This document shows, in pieces, positions 16,049-24,914 of a stretch of 64,000 bases of DNA. Under the pieces are notes generated by a model that saw only the letters and a program-made list of their open reading frames with translations, was not told the DNA's origin and did no database searches. The stretch is taken from NCBI RefSeq assembly GCF_933208495.1, contig NZ_CAKOET010000002.1, positions 124,001 to 188,000 on the forward strand, written 5' to 3'. A program made the position numbers and the translations under genes. This DNA is from Convivina praedatoris (GTDB taxonomy: Bacteria; Bacillota; Bacilli; Lactobacillales; Lactobacillaceae). Positions within the stretch are counted from its first letter, which is position 1. Each line of letters starts with the position of its first letter.

Positions 16049-16528
16049 ATGAGTGGGTTACAACAAAATATCGTAATTGTTCTAGGCTTTTTGTTTTCTT
16101 TTCCTCTCTTACAAGGTAGCTTAGAATTATCCGAACAAACTGACGTGATTGGCCACTATAAAGAATCAGCCGGTCAATATCCGAAAGTTTCCCCATGGTA
16201 CTGGTTATTACCACCATTGAAGGTATATCTAGAGCGTGAACGGGTCAAAAAAATGTTGAAAAGTGGTAGTTTTTCCGGTGTTGATAAACGACAGTTACGC
16301 ATTTTCTCGATGCGTGCAACTGCCTGGTTCTACGTGGCCATGGCGTGGGCTTTCAATGGGATTGGGAAAACTAAAGAAGTCTTAGAGCATTTTCACTGGT
16401 CTGAGTCAGCTTGGGTCTTTTGGTCAATTAATGGATTGATGCTTATGTTAGGTGTTGCCAATGTAATTATCCGGCTTCGAATCTCTAAACAAAAATTAGC
16501 TAAATCAAAAAGCGAGTCGTTGTTATAA
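16049..16528 (+). CDS. Membrane protein of unknown function
   Basis: Not recognised. The 159-residue protein has one N-terminal hydrophobic segment, a basic central region (LKVYLERERVKKMLKSG followed by DKRQLRIF), then two hydrophobic segments near residues 92-106 and 125-145, and a Lys-rich tail. An AGGG ribosome site precedes the start. It lies 61 bases after the YhgE-like gene with no terminator between, so it may be cotranscribed with it. Confidence 0.62.
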   Translation: MSGLQQNIVIVLGFLFSFPLLQGSLELSEQTDVIGHYKESAGQYPKVSPWYWLLPPLKVYLERERVKKMLKSGSFSGVDKRQLRIFSMRATAWFYVAMAWAFNGIGKTKEVLEHFHWSESAWVFWSINGLMLMLGVANVIIRLRISKQKLAKSKSESLL

Positions 16529-16543
16529 CGGCTCGCTTTTTAT
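16506..16543. terminator. Bidirectional terminator
   Basis: AAAAAGCGAGTCG / CGGCTCGCTTTTT stem, between convergent genes. Confidence 0.85.
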
Positions 16544-17133
16544 TATTGGATGTTGAAATTGTAATTACGAATTGAAAAGGCTACTACAATTAATTCAACG
16601 GCTGTAAAGGTAATGCTGATTGGTGGCCAGAAATAGACAGCGACAAAAATTAGAATGTTAATCAAGCCAAAGATCGGACTTTTAAGTAAACCATAAATGA
16701 ACATTGACTGGATATAATGTTCACGTCCTGTCTGCTCTTGAATAATTTCGGCTAGCAATGCTTGACTAATGCCATAATAGGCCACTGTCCAAGCTAGAAA
16801 AATAATTAAATAGAAATAAGCAGGGGCAACCTGAGTGGGGAAACGGCCCAACCAAGCCGCCGAAACTGGAATCAAGGACATGGTAAAGAGCCATACATTA
16901 TTTAACCAGTAGATTTTTAGATTAAGATGTTTAACTAGTTCAAACATGTAGTGATGATTAAACCAGGCCACGCCAATAAACAAGAAACCCACCATATAAG
17001 AAATCAGGTAAGGACCTTCGTGTAGCAAAGCCGTAATGTCAGCGGACTCGGGGACTTTAAATTCCAAGACCATAATAGTCACAATAATTGGCACCATAGC
17101 ATCGGTGAAGGCTTCAATGCGCCCTTTGTTCAT
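16543..17133 (-). CDS. TMEM175/DUF1211 family potassium-channel-like protein
   Basis: A 196-residue protein with about six hydrophobic segments. The N-terminal GRIEAFTDAMVPIIVTIMVLEF matches the TMEM175 family signature RxxxFSDGVFAI..T, here with TDAMVPI in place of SDGVFAI. Prokaryotic members form K+-permeable channels lacking a TVGYG filter; the pore is lined by hydrophobic residues of the first helix. Family assignment is good, ion selectivity is inferred. It is monocistronic with a GGGAG site at its ATG. With the Kv gene, this makes two unrelated K+ channel types within 5 kb. Confidence 0.85.
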   Translation of the reverse strand: MNKGRIEAFTDAMVPIIVTIMVLEFKVPESADITALLHEGPYLISYMVGFLFIGVAWFNHHYMFELVKHLNLKIYWLNNVWLFTMSLIPVSAAWLGRFPTQVAPAYFYLIIFLAWTVAYYGISQALLAEIIQEQTGREHYIQSMFIYGLLKSPIFGLINILIFVAVYFWPPISITFTAVELIVVAFSIRNYNFNIQ

Positions 17134-17337
17134 AATAAATTCTCCCTAAATTAGTATTTAAAACAATAATCTTAATTTTACACTAATTAAAATATATACA
17201 CACGGTGATTTAACTGTTAAATTTTGTGGTGATTTGTGAGGTATTTATTAAAGAATTATCAACACAGACTTAAAAATGATGATAAGATAACTGAGATTAA
17301 GTCATTTTAAAAGTCAGATAACACGGAGGAACAACGA

Positions 17338-18522
17338 TTGAAAATTGCGATTTTAGGACATGGAACGGTCGGACAAGGTGTTAGTGAAATTATCAATGAC
17401 GCCCCTGTTAGTAAAAGTACTGCTCAAATTGACATTGCCTATGTCTGGGTACGTCCGGAAAAAGAAAATGACCAACCACACTACACCGCTGACTATCAAA
17501 AAATTTTAGATGATCCGACGGTAGATGTTGTGGTGGAAGTATTGGGGGGCATTGAACCAGCGCGCACCATGATTCTTGCTGCATTAGAACATGGGAAACA
17601 TGTGGTAACGGCCAATAAAGCTGTTGTCGCTCGCTATTTGGTTTTGTTTAATCAAATGGCTGAGAAACATCAGGTTAAATTCTACTTTGAATCCAGTGTC
17701 GGTGGTGGAATTCCGTGGATTATTAATTTAGAACGGGCTTTGCGCATTGATGAAGTTGATTCTATTCACGGGATTTTCAACGGTACCAGTAACTTTATCT
17801 TAGATCAGATGACTAAAACCGGAGCTTCCTTTGAGGATATCTTAAAAGAAGCCCAAGATTTGGGCTATGCTGAAGCGGATCCAAGTGCTGATATTGATGG
17901 TTTTGACATTGAAAATAAATTATGTATTAGTGCTGGTATTGCCTATAACACTGTGATTGAACCTGGTGATCAGCTCTTGAAGTTTGGTATTCGTAATATT
18001 ACGGCTGCTGACATTGCTTTTTTTAAGAAACACAACTGGGTGGTGAAATTACTAGGGCGTAGTCTTCGTAAGGAAGATACTTATAGTTTTATTATTGAAC
18101 CGACCCTTTATCTGCCTGGTGAAATTGAAGCTGGTGTTCATGATAACTATAACTATGTTGGTCTGCGGGGCACTACCATTGGAAAACTAAGTTTTAACGG
18201 ACAAGGGGCTGGTAAGTTGCCGACAGCACACGCCTTAATGCAAGATATTTTAGATTTGCAACAGGGTGCCAATCATTTGTACCAAAATTTTGATCAAAAA
18301 TTAGTTTTGGATAATCGTCGTAGTATTCGGAACTATGTGATTCGAACGGAGTTGGATTTGCGCCAATCCTTCGCCGATTATGATTTACAACAAAACGGAC
18401 ATTACTGGTTAGTAGCTGACATTAATGCTGAAGACTTACATCGAAAAATAGCGGATTTGATTCAGCAAGATGAACATATTTTCTTTGCCTGCTTAAACCG
18501 TCGTGCGCAAGCAATCTTATAA
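17338..18522 (+). CDS. hom: Homoserine dehydrogenase
   Basis: NAD(P)-dependent reduction of aspartate semialdehyde to homoserine, the branch point toward threonine and methionine. The Rossmann motif GHGTVGQGV (residues 7-15), VVTANKAVVA and the signature GIFNGTSNFILDQM...LGYAEADPSADIDGFD are complete. I use a TTG start because GGAGGA lies 7 bases before it and the first residues MKIAILGHG are typical. At 394 residues it is shorter than many Hom proteins (about 430); the C-terminal domain is short and not clearly ACT-like, which may weaken threonine feedback. It is not linked to thrB/thrC; the other aspartate-pathway genes lie 5 kb downstream. Confidence 0.93.
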   Translation: MKIAILGHGTVGQGVSEIINDAPVSKSTAQIDIAYVWVRPEKENDQPHYTADYQKILDDPTVDVVVEVLGGIEPARTMILAALEHGKHVVTANKAVVARYLVLFNQMAEKHQVKFYFESSVGGGIPWIINLERALRIDEVDSIHGIFNGTSNFILDQMTKTGASFEDILKEAQDLGYAEADPSADIDGFDIENKLCISAGIAYNTVIEPGDQLLKFGIRNITAADIAFFKKHNWVVKLLGRSLRKEDTYSFIIEPTLYLPGEIEAGVHDNYNYVGLRGTTIGKLSFNGQGAGKLPTAHALMQDILDLQQGANHLYQNFDQKLVLDNRRSIRNYVIRTELDLRQSFADYDLQQNGHYWLVADINAEDLHRKIADLIQQDEHIFFACLNRRAQAIL

Positions 18523-18524
18523 AG

Positions 18525-18562
18525 TAAAAGGTATCTAGTTTAATTGACTAGATACCTTTTAT
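18525..18562. terminator. Bidirectional terminator
   Basis: AAAAGGTATCTAGT / ACTAGATACCTTTT perfect stem between convergent hom and the acetyltransferase gene. Confidence 0.9.
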
Positions 18563-19059
18563 TTTAGATAGAGTCCATAGAGCTGCTGGCTTAATAAATC
18601 ACCATGCTGATTACGGGCGATATTGGGTAGTTCGCCCCACAAAGTAAAGTTATGCTTTAGCAGGAGATGATTGCTGGCAGCGTTGACGGAAAAGGTTGTG
18701 GCTACTAAGTTATCAAAGGCTTGATCCTGGGCAATTGCCAATAACTTTCTTAGTATTTTAGTTCCTAATCCCTGACCACGATAGGCCATATCCAAATAGT
18801 AGGAGACTTCGGCAGTCTGTTGATAACCAGGACGAATATTATAAGTTGATAGATAACCATAGCCGATTACCTCATGATCATCAACTAGAACTAGGAGGGG
18901 ATAGTGGTCATTATCTACGTGACTTCCAAGGACCGAAATGCGCTGTTGCGGTGTTTTTGGTACTAAGTCTGCTGTGATGTTACCGTGCTGAATGGCTTGG
19001 TTATAAATAGTAGTAATCCGTTGAAAATCAGTCATTAGGGCTGGACGAAAGCTAAGCAT
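18559..19059 (-). CDS. GNAT family N-acetyltransferase, PAT-like
   Basis: Cytoplasmic acetyl-CoA-dependent acetyltransferase, about 166 residues. It resembles the phosphinothricin acetyltransferase subgroup: FRPALMTDFQRITTIYNQAI at the N terminus, EVSYYLDMAYRGQGLGTKILRKLL with the R/QxxGxG/A acetyl-CoA loop (RGQGLG), and VNAASNHLLLKHNF near the end. I start at 19059 because GGAGG lies 5 bases ahead of it; an in-frame ATG 12 bases earlier overlaps that ribosome site. Substrate unknown; family members acetylate amino-acid-like or antibiotic compounds. Confidence 0.85.
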   Translation of the reverse strand: MLSFRPALMTDFQRITTIYNQAIQHGNITADLVPKTPQQRISVLGSHVDNDHYPLLVLVDDHEVIGYGYLSTYNIRPGYQQTAEVSYYLDMAYRGQGLGTKILRKLLAIAQDQAFDNLVATTFSVNAASNHLLLKHNFTLWGELPNIARNQHGDLLSQQLYGLYLK

Positions 19060-19153
19060 AGGTGCCTCCAAAATAAAGTTAGACGTATCTTAGCATAAGT
19101 TGGTTAGAATTTAAAATTGTATTTTTTTGATAATAGTGTTATTTTTAGTTTGA

Positions 19154-19164
19154 TAACGGTGTTA
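19154..19164. promoter_or_regulatory. Small dyad upstream of tetR (tentative operator)
   Basis: TAACGGTGTTA forms TAAC-N3-GTTA about 28 bases before the TetR gene start; a TTGATA at 19127-19132 could be its -35. Short and unproven. Confidence 0.3.
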
Positions 19165-19192
19165 CCAAACGGGAAAATCAATGGGGGAGAAA

Positions 19193-19738
19193 ATGCAAGA
19201 TACTCGCACAAAAATTATTAACAACGCTTTAAATTGGTTGTCTGACCACAATTATCAAGATTTTTCTTTACGGCAAATCATGCAAACTGCAGGACTGACC
19301 ACTGGGGCTTTTTATCGTAATTTTCGTGATAAAGAAGAGCTTTTTCACGAAATAACCTTAATTTTATCGCAGAAAATGAACCAGGAGTTATTAGAACATT
19401 CTGAATCGAGTGGGGATGCCTTTGATCAACTATTAACTTTGGCCCAAAGATTACATCAAAAATTTGAGCAAGAACCACAAGTGATGAATTTTTTGTTCTT
19501 TAATGATAGTTTGCTAGGGATTTATCAACAAAAAGAAGCTAACTTTGCCTTTTTAAGTGAAATTATGCAATTAGTTCATCAGGTTAATCAAAAAAATATT
19601 CCAGATCAGCAATTATTTGTCCAAATCTGGTCCTTTATTCAGGGGTATTCTTTGCTCATTCATCATGGAATAGTGCAATATGATTCCAGCTTAGTTAGGA
19701 TGACCCTATTGGAATTTGCTGGGAGGAATCTTAAATGA
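19193..19738 (+). CDS. TetR family transcriptional regulator
   Basis: About 181 residues. The N-terminal helix-turn-helix (FSLRQIMQTAGLTTGAFYRNFRDKEELF) is a standard TetR DNA-binding domain; the remainder is an all-helical ligand domain of unknown specificity. The ATG at 19193 follows GGGGGAG closely; an in-frame ATG at 19181 overlaps the purine stretch and is less likely. Its last 4 bases overlap the next gene's start, so it is coupled to the two flavoproteins downstream and probably controls them in response to quinones or other electrophiles (inference). Confidence 0.9.
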   Translation: MQDTRTKIINNALNWLSDHNYQDFSLRQIMQTAGLTTGAFYRNFRDKEELFHEITLILSQKMNQELLEHSESSGDAFDQLLTLAQRLHQKFEQEPQVMNFLFFNDSLLGIYQQKEANFAFLSEIMQLVHQVNQKNIPDQQLFVQIWSFIQGYSLLIHHGIVQYDSSLVRMTLLEFAGRNLK

Positions 19739-20313
19739 GTTATTTAATCGTCTATTGCCACCCTTATCCAAATAGCTTTAATCACGCTATCTTAAGGTCA
19801 GTGTGCAATAATTTGCGCAATAAAGGTGCTGACCTAAAGGTAATTGACCTCTATCGTGATCAATTTAATCCCATTTATTCGGTTGAAGAGTTACGTCTAT
19901 TTTCCAGTGGGGAGACTGTTGATCCTTTAATCCAAGAGTATTGGAACTTGCTAACCAAGGCCAAAACAATTATATTTATCACACCTGTATGGTGGAATGA
20001 TATTCCTGGGATGTTAAAGGGGTTTATTGACAAAGTTATGAAGCAAAACAAAGCTTATACTGTGGGTAAGTTAGGTCTTAAAGGCAATTTATCCAACATC
20101 AAACATTGTTATTTGCTAACGACGTCAACTTCACCAACTTTTTATTTGAGATTTCTGATGGGCAATGCCGTCCAGGGTGTTTTCCTGAATAAAACCCTTA
20201 AACAACTAGGTTTTCAACATCGTCGCTGGCAAAACTTTGGGATGATTTCAACCGCCAAGAAGCAGCGTTTGACACAGTATTTACATCAATTAAGCTGTCA
20301 ATCATTCAAATAA
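19735..20313 (+). CDS. NAD(P)H quinone oxidoreductase, flavodoxin fold
   Basis: A 192-residue flavoprotein of the NAD(P)H dehydrogenase (quinone)/YwrO-MdaB type. The MSYLIVYCHPYPNSFNHAIL start is the FMN/FAD phosphate loop of the flavodoxin-like fold; FITPVWWNDIPGMLKGFIDKVM is the second flavin-contacting motif. Likely reaction: two-electron reduction of quinones or similar oxidants by NAD(P)H, protecting against redox cyclers. GGGAGG site 5 bases upstream, within the tetR end. Natural substrate unknown. Confidence 0.88.
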   Translation: MSYLIVYCHPYPNSFNHAILRSVCNNLRNKGADLKVIDLYRDQFNPIYSVEELRLFSSGETVDPLIQEYWNLLTKAKTIIFITPVWWNDIPGMLKGFIDKVMKQNKAYTVGKLGLKGNLSNIKHCYLLTTSTSPTFYLRFLMGNAVQGVFLNKTLKQLGFQHRRWQNFGMISTAKKQRLTQYLHQLSCQSFK

Positions 20314-20334
20314 TTCCAAGAAAGAAGAAGTTCT

Positions 20335-20889
20335 ATGAAAAAAATTGCATTGATTATCGGATCAAACCGCTCGCAAAGAGTATCTTTATCAATTGGGAAG
20401 TGGGCGCTAAAGCAGTTGAAATCAAAGGCCTTTACAGTTGATATAATTGATTTGGCGGATATTAACCTGCCCTGGTTAGATGAACCTGAAATCCCAGCCA
20501 AAGGTAATTATCGATTAGAAAGTACTCAACAATGGGCAAAGTTAGTCGCAAGCTATGATGGTTTTATTATGCTCTATCCTCAATACAATTGGGGGTATCC
20601 AGCCGTTTTAAAGAATGCTCTAGATAGCCTATATGCTGAATGGCATAATAAGCCAGTTAGTTTAATTTCTTATGGATCCCATGGGGGTTTTCAGGGGATG
20701 CAAGCTATGCGTTGGGTTTTGGCCGGTTTGAAGATGAAACCGCTAGCGACTCAAGTGGGCCTGATTATGACTGATGATATGGTCAATGAGGCCGGCCAAT
20801 TTATTGATATTGATGCTGCTTTAGCCAATCAATCTTTTAATCTTGATTTATTACGACAAAATTTTGAACAGGAACTAGCAAAAAAATGA
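20335..20889 (+). CDS. NADPH-dependent FMN reductase family protein
   Basis: A 184-residue protein of the NADPH-dependent FMN reductase/chromate-reductase family. It has the N-terminal IGSNRSQRVSLSIGKWAL phosphate loop, LYPQYNWGYPAVLKNALDSLY and SYGSHGGFQG, all flavin-site motifs. It follows the quinone reductase by 21 bases in the same operon. Probable function is flavin, quinone or azo reduction; members are soluble dimers binding FMN. Two different flavoreductases behind one TetR gene suggests an inducible electrophile or dye response. Confidence 0.88.
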   Translation: MKKIALIIGSNRSQRVSLSIGKWALKQLKSKAFTVDIIDLADINLPWLDEPEIPAKGNYRLESTQQWAKLVASYDGFIMLYPQYNWGYPAVLKNALDSLYAEWHNKPVSLISYGSHGGFQGMQAMRWVLAGLKMKPLATQVGLIMTDDMVNEAGQFIDIDAALANQSFNLDLLRQNFEQELAKK

Positions 20890-20934
20890 TTTTTCCGAGT
20901 CGCTTTTTTGTGTGAATAAAGGTACAATGTAATT

Positions 20935-20979
20935 TTGATAGGTCTGACGGAACCGGTACCGCATAGGCGCCGCTATCAA
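20935..20979 (+). other. Structured leader upstream of the MFS gene (tentative)
   Basis: Outer arms TTGATAG (20935-20941) and CTATCAA (20973-20979) are perfectly complementary and enclose GC-rich self-complementary bases (CGGAACCGGTACCG) in otherwise AT-rich DNA. It could be an RNA hairpin or a protein-binding dyad. Confidence 0.4.
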
Positions 20980-21003
20980 TTTAAAAGGGAGATTATTAAT
21001 TAC

Positions 21004-22341
21004 ATGTCGGAAGAGAAGCAAGCAGCGAATCAATTACCAATTCGTTCGGTTAAATATTTAACTTTTCTGAGTTTTGGTATCTTTGGAACGCAGATGGCCT
21101 TTGGATTGGAAAGTTCACAACTGGGACGTCTATTTCAAACAATTGGCGCCAAACCTGAATTATTAGGAATTATTTTTATTATTCCATCGTTGACCGGACT
21201 AATTGCTCAGCCTTTGATTGGGAAGTATTCTGATCGGACTTGGCTACCAAGCTTGGGTGGCCGTCGGATGCCGTATTTAATTATCGGTAGTATATTAACG
21301 GTTTTAAGCTTAATCATATTGCCAAATTCAGGATCATTTGGCTGGCCTGCGGCGATGGCCGTGAGTGTGGCAGCTGCCATTGTTGGAATTTTTATGGTAG
21401 CATCTAATGTCTGCGTTCAACCCTATAAAATGTTAGTCGGTGATATGGTCCACAGCCGACAAAAGGGACAAGCCTACGCTATTCAGAGTTTACTGTTAAA
21501 TGCTGGTATCTTGATTGCTGCCGTAGCGCCTTTTATTATGACTAGCATGGGGATATCTAACACGGCCAAGCCAGGCGTAGTACCTGATACGGTCGCTTAT
21601 GCTTTTTACTTGGCGGCCATTGCGATTAGCTTGTGCAGTTTGGTCACAATTAAAAATGTGAAAGAATACTCACCTGAAGAATTTAACCAGTATCATGGAA
21701 ACGGGGAACAACAGGCTGCACCTAAGAACATGAAAAAATTGCTTACCGAGGCACCTCGCATTTTTTGGATTATGGCGTTGGTTCAATTCTTTGCCTACTT
21801 TGCTTTTAGTTACTTGTGGGTCTACGGAGCCGGGGTAATGGCTGATAATATTTATGGGACAACCAATCCGAATAGTGTTGGTTATCAACAGGGTGGCAAT
21901 TTGTTTGGCTTAATGTCAGCTCTGTATGCCTTAATTACTGTGTTAATTACAATCTTTTTGTCGCGATTGGCCAAAAAATATTATGTAAAAACGTTAGCAA
22001 TCACGTTGATGATTGGTGGCTTTGGCTTTATATCCATCTTTCTAGCCCATACTTTATTTACGATGACCTTGTCCTTTATTTTGGTAGGAATTGGTTGGTC
22101 AGCTCTGACGGTTTATCCATTGACCTTCGTGACTGATGCTATTCCAAATCGCTATATGGGCACTTATTTGGGTCTTTTCAATGCTCAATTATGTATTCCA
22201 CAAATTGCTGGTTCCTTGCTTAGTGTGGTTTTGTTACCACTCTTGCATGGCTCTATGCCACGGATGATTTTTTTATCAGGTATTTTGCTGATTTTAGCAG
22301 CCTTTTCAACGTTAATTATTAAAAAAGAAGATATTCAATAA
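21004..22341 (+). CDS. MFS transporter, SLC45-like (sugar/H+ symporter type)
   Basis: A 445-residue, twelve-segment major facilitator protein. The loop after segment 2, QPLIGKYSDRTWLPSLGGRRMPY, is the signature of the glycoside/SLC45 sugar symporter branch, and MALVQFFAYFAFSYLWVYG begins the second half. In lactobacilli such genes are often annotated as maltose or sucrose transporters. Here no glycosidase is adjacent, so substrate is open. I start at ATG 21004 (MSEEKQAANQ), with AAGGGAG 12 bases ahead; the frame stays open upstream through a hairpin region. Upstream neighbours are the flavoreductases, probably a separate unit. Confidence 0.85.
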   Translation: MSEEKQAANQLPIRSVKYLTFLSFGIFGTQMAFGLESSQLGRLFQTIGAKPELLGIIFIIPSLTGLIAQPLIGKYSDRTWLPSLGGRRMPYLIIGSILTVLSLIILPNSGSFGWPAAMAVSVAAAIVGIFMVASNVCVQPYKMLVGDMVHSRQKGQAYAIQSLLLNAGILIAAVAPFIMTSMGISNTAKPGVVPDTVAYAFYLAAIAISLCSLVTIKNVKEYSPEEFNQYHGNGEQQAAPKNMKKLLTEAPRIFWIMALVQFFAYFAFSYLWVYGAGVMADNIYGTTNPNSVGYQQGGNLFGLMSALYALITVLITIFLSRLAKKYYVKTLAITLMIGGFGFISIFLAHTLFTMTLSFILVGIGWSALTVYPLTFVTDAIPNRYMGTYLGLFNAQLCIPQIAGSLLSVVLLPLLHGSMPRMIFLSGILLILAAFSTLIIKKEDIQ

Positions 22342-22371
22342 AAGGACGTGCAATTAGCACGTCCTTTTTAC
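22341..22371. terminator. Bidirectional terminator
   Basis: AAAGGACGTGC / GCACGTCCTTTTT stem between the convergent MFS and dapF genes. Confidence 0.9.
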
Positions 22372-23354
22372 TTTCGATTTAAACTATTAACAAAGTTGAG
22401 ATAAGCTTTTTCTTCGGTTGTTGATGTAATACTTAGCTGATCTGGTTGTAACTGACTAGAATGAAGTAGGGCCTCATCAAGGGTTATTTTAGCCGTAAAA
22501 GTAGCGTTACCAATTAGTTCAATCCACTGTTGTGCGCCATTAGGATGGACAATCGTTTTGACCATTCCGCCAGGGTTAAAGACTTCGATTGGTTGTCGAA
22601 CATCGACCAAGTCAGGATAGTTTTGCGCAAAAGCTAACGATGTCGCTGACATCCCAGTTCCACAGGCATTAGTAAAGCCCACTCCGCGTTCATATGTTCG
22701 TACAAAAAGACGATTAGGACCGAGAATTTTAGCGAAATTAACATTGACACCATCCGGGAAATATGGATTGGTTTGATTTAATTTTTGACCTAAATCACCT
22801 AGAGTTTGGCTGAGATCTTCTTCATCCTTTACAAAGCTGATCAGATGTGGATTAGGTACGGCCAGTCCTGTAAAAAGAAGTCGGTCACTAAGTTCAGGTA
22901 AATATTCATTAATAATTTCATCCTTGCCTAACTTGTCAAATGGCAGGGCAGTTCGTTCATAGCTAACCGGTGAAATTTCAACTGAAAAAGCTTTGACTTC
23001 AGGGGCTAAATCTTTTTTATGGCTAACTCGTAAATCAGCTGCTGAGGTCTCAACTGTGAATTCAGTTTGATTATATTTTTCAGCCAGGTAACGCCCAACA
23101 CAGCGTAAGCCGTTACCACACATGGAAGCTCGGCTACCATCAGCGTTGACGACTATCATTCGCCCGATAGGACCAGGATGGGTAGCTGCTTCAATAACTA
23201 AAACACCATCTGCACCGGCCCAGTTAGCGTCTTTTTGACAGTAATTTAAGGCTAATTGTGTGAGTTCTTCTTCGGACAAAGCTTGGTCTAAACTAGTTTG
23301 ATCTAGGATGAAAAATTGATTTTCAGAACCGTGAACACGGGTTAATTCTGCCAT
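22368..23354 (-). CDS. dapF: Diaminopimelate epimerase
   Basis: Cofactor-free racemase that converts LL- to meso-diaminopimelate, the direct precursor of lysine and of some peptidoglycans. The two catalytic cysteines are both present: Cys79 in MCGNGLRC and Cys231 in FTNACGTGMSA. 328 residues, somewhat longer than the roughly 280 of many DapF proteins; the extra length is spread through the C-terminal half and a tail. It begins 2 bases after lysC ends, so the two form a tight operon, opposite in direction to the remaining lysine genes. Confidence 0.95.
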   Translation of the reverse strand: MAELTRVHGSENQFFILDQTSLDQALSEEELTQLALNYCQKDANWAGADGVLVIEAATHPGPIGRMIVVNADGSRASMCGNGLRCVGRYLAEKYNQTEFTVETSAADLRVSHKKDLAPEVKAFSVEISPVSYERTALPFDKLGKDEIINEYLPELSDRLLFTGLAVPNPHLISFVKDEEDLSQTLGDLGQKLNQTNPYFPDGVNVNFAKILGPNRLFVRTYERGVGFTNACGTGMSATSLAFAQNYPDLVDVRQPIEVFNPGGMVKTIVHPNGAQQWIELIGNATFTAKITLDEALLHSSQLQPDQLSITSTTEEKAYLNFVNSLNRK

Positions 23355-23356
23355 TA

Positions 23357-24727
23357 TTAGGCCTCTTTTCTGTTTTTAAAAAAGTGATGATAAATATCGA
23401 TGACGGCTTGATTAGCATCAGCTCGGCTGGTACCAATCATGGTTGAAATTTGGGAAGCGCCTTGATTAATCATATTGACAGGAATCCCTTTTTGGGCCAA
23501 AACATTGATTGCCTCGCTAGTAGCTTTGCTTTGACGAAGCATCCCTTCGCCGACCACCATAATAATGGAATAATCGTCAATCCACTTCAAAGTATCCGGG
23601 TGTAAGACGTCTTGCACTTCCTGACATAATTGCTGAATAGTAGTTTGATTGAATTGTCGGTTATCAAAAATAATGGTTAAATCATCAATTCCAGATGGCA
23701 TGTGTTCATATGAAATGCCGTATTTATAAAAGATTTGCAACAACTTCAAAGTCAGACCAACTTCTTGGTTTAAGAGATACCGGTGCAAATACAAAGCGGA
23801 AAAATGATTGGAACTAGTGACCCCAGTAATCGGATACTGGGGCTGGAAGCCGTCTTCGGGGACAATCATGGTACCGGGTGCCTGGGGATCATTGGTGTTT
23901 TTGACGTTAATTGTGACCTCACCCTCAATGGCTGGGATAATCGCTTCATCGTTGAAAACGGAAAAACCAGCATATGATAATTCCCGCATTTCTCGATAGG
24001 TCATCTCAGCGATGGGAGCTGGCTTGTCAATAATCTTAGGGTTAGCCACGTAAATTGAAGAGACATCGGTAAAATTTTCATAAAGAGAGATGCCCAGACC
24101 GCGCGCAACAATGGATCCGGTGATGTCCGAACCGCCACGGGCAAAAGTTGCAATTTGCTCATTTTTGGTAATACCGAAGAAGCCTGGGAAAACTAAAATA
24201 TCCTGCTCTTCATACTTCAGTTGTGCTAAATTGGTATAGGTTTCAGGTAGAACCGTTGCACTATTGGCATCATCACTGACAATTAACCCAGCTTGAGCCG
24301 GATCAATGAAGCGAGCGGGAAGCCCTAATTTTTGCAGAACCATGGCCATTAGCATGGCGTTTAATTTTTCACCATGTGCCTTAAAATAGGCTAGGCGGTA
24401 ATCTGAGTCAATGAATTTTTGGTCAGGTAGGGCTAGGATGGTATCTAGAATGGGGACAAAGGTTGCCGCATCAAGTTGGAAATAATCACTAATAGCTTGA
24501 TAGCGGGCAATAATTTCTGTTTGAGCTGTCTGAGGGCCGGCTTGCTGACTTTCTTGGGCGTATTGGATTAGTAAATCAGTAACCTTGATATCATCGTCAA
24601 AACGCTTTCCTGGAGCGGAAACTACCACCACTTTGCGTTGAGAATCGCTCTTAATAATATCAACGACTTTTTGATATTGACGGCCGTCAGCTAGTGAACT
24701 TCCGCCAAATTTGACAACTTTTTTCAT
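23357..24727 (-). CDS. lysC: Aspartate kinase
   Basis: First step of the aspartate family pathway, phosphorylating L-aspartate. The amino-acid-kinase domain opens with MKKVVKFGGSSLADG, and FARGGSDITGSIVARGLG is the aspartate-binding signature. ACT-type regulatory repeats fill the last 150 residues (TLKLLQIFYKYGIS, IIMVVGEGMLRQ, GIPVNMINQGASQIS), so allosteric feedback is expected. I choose the ATG at 24727, with GGAAGG 8 bases ahead; an in-frame TTG 6 bases earlier is less likely. It is cotranscribed with dapF from its own promoter without the lysine riboswitch, divergent from the lysA operon. Confidence 0.94.
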   Translation of the reverse strand: MKKVVKFGGSSLADGRQYQKVVDIIKSDSQRKVVVVSAPGKRFDDDIKVTDLLIQYAQESQQAGPQTAQTEIIARYQAISDYFQLDAATFVPILDTILALPDQKFIDSDYRLAYFKAHGEKLNAMLMAMVLQKLGLPARFIDPAQAGLIVSDDANSATVLPETYTNLAQLKYEEQDILVFPGFFGITKNEQIATFARGGSDITGSIVARGLGISLYENFTDVSSIYVANPKIIDKPAPIAEMTYREMRELSYAGFSVFNDEAIIPAIEGEVTINVKNTNDPQAPGTMIVPEDGFQPQYPITGVTSSNHFSALYLHRYLLNQEVGLTLKLLQIFYKYGISYEHMPSGIDDLTIIFDNRQFNQTTIQQLCQEVQDVLHPDTLKWIDDYSIIMVVGEGMLRQSKATSEAINVLAQKGIPVNMINQGASQISTMIGTSRADANQAVIDIYHHFFKNRKEA

Positions 24728-24771
24728 GCCCAATACCTTCCAATTATTTGCTTACAGATTGATTAATTTGA

Positions 24772-24799
24772 ATTTTAACAGTATTTTACATAGATGCAA
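24772..24799 (-). promoter_or_regulatory. lysC-dapF promoter
   Basis: On the minus strand: -35 TTGCAT (24794-24799), 16-base spacer, -10 TAAAAT (24772-24777), about 45 bases before the lysC start. No riboswitch or terminator fits in that short leader. Confidence 0.5.
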
Positions 24800-24879
24800 C
24801 AAGGATTTTCTAATAAACGGGTATTATTTAAGGCGACTATATGAATAAAAATTAAAAAAGTAGTATTTTGATTTAGGAC

Positions 24880-24908
24880 TTGACGAATCAATTAAAATAT
24901 TCTAAGAT
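24880..24908 (+). promoter_or_regulatory. Promoter of the lysA operon
   Basis: -35 TTGACG (24880-24885), 17-base spacer, -10 TAAGAT (24903-24908), placing the start of transcription just before the riboswitch. Confidence 0.75.
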
Positions 24909-24914
24909 TTTAAT

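Noticed and set aside
24734-24879. A second riboswitch for lysC-dapF
   Set aside because: The leader between the minus-strand promoter and lysC is only about 45 bases and has no aptamer or terminator.
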